Shown here piece by piece: positions 60,141 to 64,000 of a stretch of DNA of 64,000 nucleotides. Under the pieces are notes generated by a model, which saw only the letters and a program-made list of their open reading frames with translations, was not told the origin of the DNA and ran no database searches. The stretch's first letter is position 1. Each line of letters starts with the position of its first letter. The translations under genes were made by a program, and so were the position numbers. This stretch comes from Ciona intestinalis (Eukaryota > Chordata > Ascidiacea > Phlebobranchia > Cionidae): assembly GCF_000224145.3 (NCBI RefSeq), contig NC_020172.2, positions 563,001 through 627,000 of the forward strand, read 5' to 3'.

Positions 60141-60332
60141 ACAGTAGGGTGGGGGCAAGGTGGGACGTCTCTAGCACATAATATTCAAATATTCTGATTG
60201 TGTTTTAAACAAATAACAACGGTCTATGCGAGTCGTAAAGACACAGTTTTATAATTATTTGAAGTTCTTTGTTTACTACCAAATGGGACGAGGAATTATA
60301 CCGATAAGGTGTACCATCTTACCCCACTGTAA
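60141..60332 (-). repeat. TAGTAGGGTGGGG element, copy 14 (reverse), upstream of Dll
   Basis: ACAGTAGGGTGGGGGCAAGG to ACCATCTTACCCCACTGTA with TTCTTTGTTTACTACCAAAT inside. About 0.7 kb upstream of the Dll start codon. Confidence 0.85.
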
Positions 60333-60479
60333 ACGATATTGATTTTTAGTGGTTTGAAAAATTTAATTTACGTTATAATTCATTTAGCCTTGCATGAAAT
60401 TTTTAACATTTATGATTATTTTTCCTAAAACGTACTTTATTTGTTGTCATTAGAAAAGCATTGAAGCTTTTATAGGCGA

Positions 60480-60720
60480 GAAATGGAATTACAATTAACG
60501 CAAACCAAGCGAATTTACCGAGTTACAAAATCCGCTATCGTTTTTCGCTTTTCCGAGGTCGTTCAAATCAGGTGACGAGGAAAGCTCAAAATTACGGGCT
60601 AGGGTTTCAGAAATCGCGGCGGGCGCGAAAAAGTCGCGGTCCGGTTTCTGCCCGCCGCGAAGAGACGCGACGACAATCGAAAAAGCGCACTGCCGCGGCC
60701 GTAACAATCAGTAATTATGA
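60480..60720. promoter_or_regulatory. GC/CpG-rich block upstream of Dll, candidate cis-regulatory region
   Basis: About 240 bp, clearly richer in CG than its surroundings (CGCGGCGGGCGCG, GCCCGCCGCGAAG, GCCGCGGCCG), 300-550 bp upstream of the Dll ATG. A homeodomain-type GGAATTACAATTA lies at its left edge. Function is inferred only from position and composition. Confidence 0.35.
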
Positions 60721-61025
60721 CGCAGGTGGAATAGCAACGGCAAGGCATTGAAGCAAATGAAAGGGTCTATGATCATTTTAATTGGTTTGCAATATCCGAA
60801 ATATGCAGTTATTAAGAAAGCTTGTGTACAGTTACTTTTCGAATAAAATATTACTGGCAGCTGCAGGCATATCATTTTTATAAGTGGCAGGTGGCGGGAA
60901 TTGATTCTTTGGTTTGTATATACGAAGTTAAATATACAGTATAGCCACATATTTGCAGCAACTTTTTACAGATTATTTTATCATAGACTTAAAATAAAAC
61001 TTAGTTATATATTAAGACCCTTAAA

Positions 61026-63816
61026 ATGGCAACTGTAACCGAGACGGTGAACCAGCAGATCCCGAATCCAATTGACGACACTTCAGGCGCGTCATCAAAC
61101 TCAACTACGTCACCAGGCAATGACGTCAGACCGTGGGTGCATGACGTCAAACGGGAACCCCCAGAAACTAATTGCTACCAACAGCACGCCACAAGTAGCA
61201 ATATACCAGAACAGCCATATCATCACGGACTTTTTCCTATGAACAGTTTCAACGCTCAGTACAATAACAACAACCAAAAACCCGCTGTAACACCGGAAAA
61301 TGGCCGAGGTTATTCATACAACCATTATAGCTACCCGGGTACTACCTTGCCAAATCATCATGTACCACAAGATACATCGCCCTCGTTTTTGGAAAGGAAA
61401 AGAATACACGAACCGGGGTTCGAAGCTGGGCACTTCGTGTCCAAAGCAACAAACAATTTCTCGCACCGAACGCCTTATTTTCACGGTAGGTATTTGTTAT
61501 GTTTCACATAAATTTTCAAATTAAACTCACATTTTTTTGTTGCATTTAAACCTAGATATTTTTAAATTCTAAGAATTAAAGCAACATTGCATGCAAGACA
61601 GTTCTTTTTACGTGTGGCGACAAAAATTCAACATTAAAAAAAACTTTAAAAGATGTCTTCTTTAAATTGAAATAAAATCGGAAATATTCTTAACTTACCT
61701 AAATTTCTCAGAAACCCCGAATTACAACGTAAACCATCACCAGCCACCCATGCGAGGAGTTTCAAGTCCTCGGAGTGTGGACTCCCAGGAGCAGGTGTTT
61801 CAAAACAATCCAAGTGTGCCAGGAATTTCGGAAGCGGAGGAAAAGTTTAATCAATCATTGAGTGGAAACAGTTTCTATGGCGACCATGACGAAAACGCCA
61901 GAGACTCCGACACGGATACTCCGTCGGTACAAAATGGCGACGGCGGACGAGTGAAGGGCAAAAAGACTAGGAAACCACGCACAATATACACGAGCTACCA
62001 ACTCCAGCAGCTCGTTCGAAGGTTTCAAAGAACTCAGTATCTTGCTCTACCAGAAAGAGCAGAACTAGCTGCTTCACTTGGAGTAACTCAAACCCAGGTA
62101 AGTTTTCTAATACTTTAACTTGTAAACTCTACAGTCACATGTGCAAAATTAACAAAACTAAGCCTAGCCGATATAGTGAACGCCAGAATTTCAGTTAAAA
62201 CGCGGTATCCTTATATCTATCTGGCACTGAAATCTAAAGCTTTAGTATTGAATGTGCATTTAAACACAAACCATGTGTATTTAAAACTACGTGCTGAGCC
62301 GACTAAACTGAAATACTATGGTCGGTAGACCTTTAAAAACCGCTTTTAATGGCCACCGTTTGAAAATTGCAGAGCGCAAGGCCATAGACAATTGCGACAA
62401 TTTTTCTATTAAGGCGATTTGGGCAAAATGAAGCCATTTTACATAATCAACGAGCGGTTGATTGGGTCGAATTAACTTTAAGCGATGGAAATTATTTCAG
62501 TGACAGCTGCAAAGGGGGTAATATTACAAGTTAGAAATTGATGCCATTCTGATTTATTACCACACCACTTTTTGTAACAATTTGCATTCAGTTTTTTGCT
62601 CAATTTCAACTTACATGAAAATTATAACGGAGTGTATTAAAAGCGAAATAACCTAACAGTATTGTTGGGGTAATATAGATACCGTTATATATCATAAAAT
62701 ATCCCATATTTCCGAGTGTGTTTTAATGATAAACAACACTCTTTTTATGTGGTGTGGATACGGTTAAACAATTCATTATATATTCCTTATTTTACTATAA
62801 AATAGTACGATAAATAAAAATGAAAGAAAACCTTAGCCCTGCAACAAGATAAATATTTTTATTTAATTTGTTTTTTTTATGCTGTAATCAAGGAAATGCA
62901 TGTTGTACTCGGAAAACAAATCATTTTGATTTGGAACAAAATTTATGTTATCGCAACAAAAAAAATTACTTGATTTGGTTTGATCTGTTTAGCTAACAAA
63001 ACAAAAGTAGGACCTCTAGCGTACGTTTAAAGTCAGCATGTAAACCGAACTGCAGAGTTTCGACATAAATTATTAAAGGCAGGGGCTCAGCCCTAAAATT
63101 GCTTCTTAAACACCTGCTTCCCATATGATGGGAGGGGCTTAGGAGAAGACAATTTAGATCATCGAGATGTTTCGATCGATCAATTTAATATTCATTAAAC
63201 TTCATAGCAATTTATCCGCCGGGCTCTAAATTGGTGTCGTAGACCCCTTTGACACATTGATGCATATGCCTATTCGTTTACGTTTTTTATCTTCTCGCAG
63301 ATCAAAATATGGTTTCAAAACCGACGTTCGAAGTATAAGAAGCTTTTAAAGCAGCAACTTTTACATAAGCATCATGGTGCGGCTGATATCATGTCAATGG
63401 GCTTTGGGTTCGGCGGACAGCAGATCGACGAGCAATCAGGACCATACATGACGTCGCCTTACTCGGAACAATATACACCCGAGAGCCAGGGGTGGGATAA
63501 TGAAATGACAAGAAGTAGGAATGACCCATATCATCAGCGTCAGCAACCGCTGGTGGATCAAAACCAGTACCCGGTGAATATTAAGGAGTCTGGAGAGTTA
63601 CCTGACTGCCGTATGGCGGTCCCACAGCTGCATTGGGAAGCCCAGTACCCAATGAATCCTAACCACGCGAGTCCTTATTCGAACATACCTGCTACACCAC
63701 ACATGGGGATCCCACTTAACGGGAGAAACCTACCAGGTGTAGTGGATTCGCACCATACTGACCCGGGCACAGCGGGCATGCGAAGAGACGGTATTTTGCA
63801 ATGGGGCAGTCCATAG
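61026..63816 (+). CDS. Dll: Distal-less (Dlx) homeobox transcription factor
   Basis: Exons: 61026-61485, 61712-62097, 63301-63816; phases join, 453 residues. The homeodomain (about 239-298) contains [40 protein letters not shown] and [18 protein letters not shown]. This is the Dlx class: [15 protein letters not shown] is diagnostic, and Gln50 and Asn51 are present. The second intron falls between homeodomain residues 44 and 45 (TQTQ/IKIW), the conserved Dlx position. The N-terminal 238 residues and the C-terminal tail are low-complexity with Asn, His, Tyr, Pro and Gln. Dll factors act in the nucleus in ectodermal and anterior patterning; ascidians have several Dll paralogues and I cannot tell which this is. 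Start is the first ATG of the open exon. Confidence 0.95.
62659..62850 (-). repeat. TAGTAGGGTGGGG family, copy 15 (diverged), in Dll intron 2
   Basis: CAGTATTGTTGGGGTAATAT at the left, AATAGTACGATAAATAAAAA and ACCTTAGCCCTGCAAC at the right. Weak but same layout as copies 8, 9 and 12. Confidence 0.5.
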
Positions 63817-64000
63817 ATAACGTGTTGCCGCTCTTTTGTATGAAAAAACTTCTCAGTCAAATGTACGAATATGTTGAATGTTATTGTTACTATTTCAAAT
63901 ATTGGAATTTTCCTTCATATGCGCACGTGAAGTTGCGGATTGATATATCGTGATGACGTAATACAACTAAACCACGAACCTGACATTTGTCACAAAATCG
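63817..64000. other. Dll 3' UTR, window end
   Basis: 184 bp after the stop codon. No poly(A) signal seen before the edge. Confidence 0.5.

Larger units (their letters stand above)
58667..61025. other. Intergenic region upstream of Dll
   Basis: 2.4 kb between the TRIM-like stop and the Dll start, likely to hold Dll regulatory DNA. It includes a higher-GC block at 58960-59200 with an ATGCAAAT octamer, a CCAATTGG box and an open frame of 120 codons (58923-59285) without recognisable motifs, element copy 14, and a GC-rich block at 60480-60720. Confidence 0.5.

Overview
The window looks like nuclear DNA of an ascidian (sea squirt), most probably a Ciona species. It is AT-rich, with many short GT-AG introns and compact genes. 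The gene families are typical of chordates and other animals: augmin, clathrin light chain, GIGYF, Mieap, Distal-less. Short tRNA-derived SINE-like repeats and small inverted-repeat elements are scattered through it. The species is inferred from style and content, not from a database match. All gene models were built by hand from reading frame, splice sites and intron phase; in every multi-exon model the phases join without a frame break.

Layout. 0-2.8 kb: minus-strand transferrin-like gene with an N-terminal membrane anchor, cut by the left edge. 3.9-8.1 kb: HAUS5 (augmin subunit). 8.4-9.7 kb: RPL26, minus strand, convergent with HAUS5. 10.4-14.4 kb: clathrin light chain, including a cassette exon that resembles the vertebrate neuronal insert. 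16.2-23.3 kb: minus-strand gene ending in a Mieap (SPATA18)-type domain. 24.2-29.1 kb: divergent, unrecognised single-pass membrane protein. 29.3-30.7 kb: decaying tandem array of tRNA-Asp/tRNA-Ala units with an assembly gap. 31.2-47.4 kb: complete 28-exon GIGYF gene with two hAT-like non-autonomous elements in its introns. 48.6-49.9 kb: secreted thrombospondin-type-1 protein, with two candidate signal-peptide first exons. 51.1-52.0 kb: minus-strand 5' end of a pancreatic-lipase-like gene. These last two genes converge on a 1000-N gap. 53.2-58.7 kb: B-box/coiled-coil TRIM-like gene without a RING. 61.0-63.8 kb: Distal-less/Dlx homeobox gene.

The genes are mostly unrelated housekeeping and developmental genes, not a pathway cluster. 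The repeats are uneven. A family of about 190-bp elements with TATAGTAGGGTGGGG-like inverted ends has about 15 copies between 48.8 and 62.9 kb and none that I could see in the first 48 kb. Elements with 8-bp target duplications lie at 27.0, 31.4 and 34.2 kb. The most interesting items are the membrane-anchored transferrin with a Lys in place of the anion-binding Arg, the conserved clathrin cassette exon, the orphan membrane protein, a 1.06-kb element carrying telomere-like and tRNA-like sequence, and the dense repeat cluster between GIGYF and Dll.
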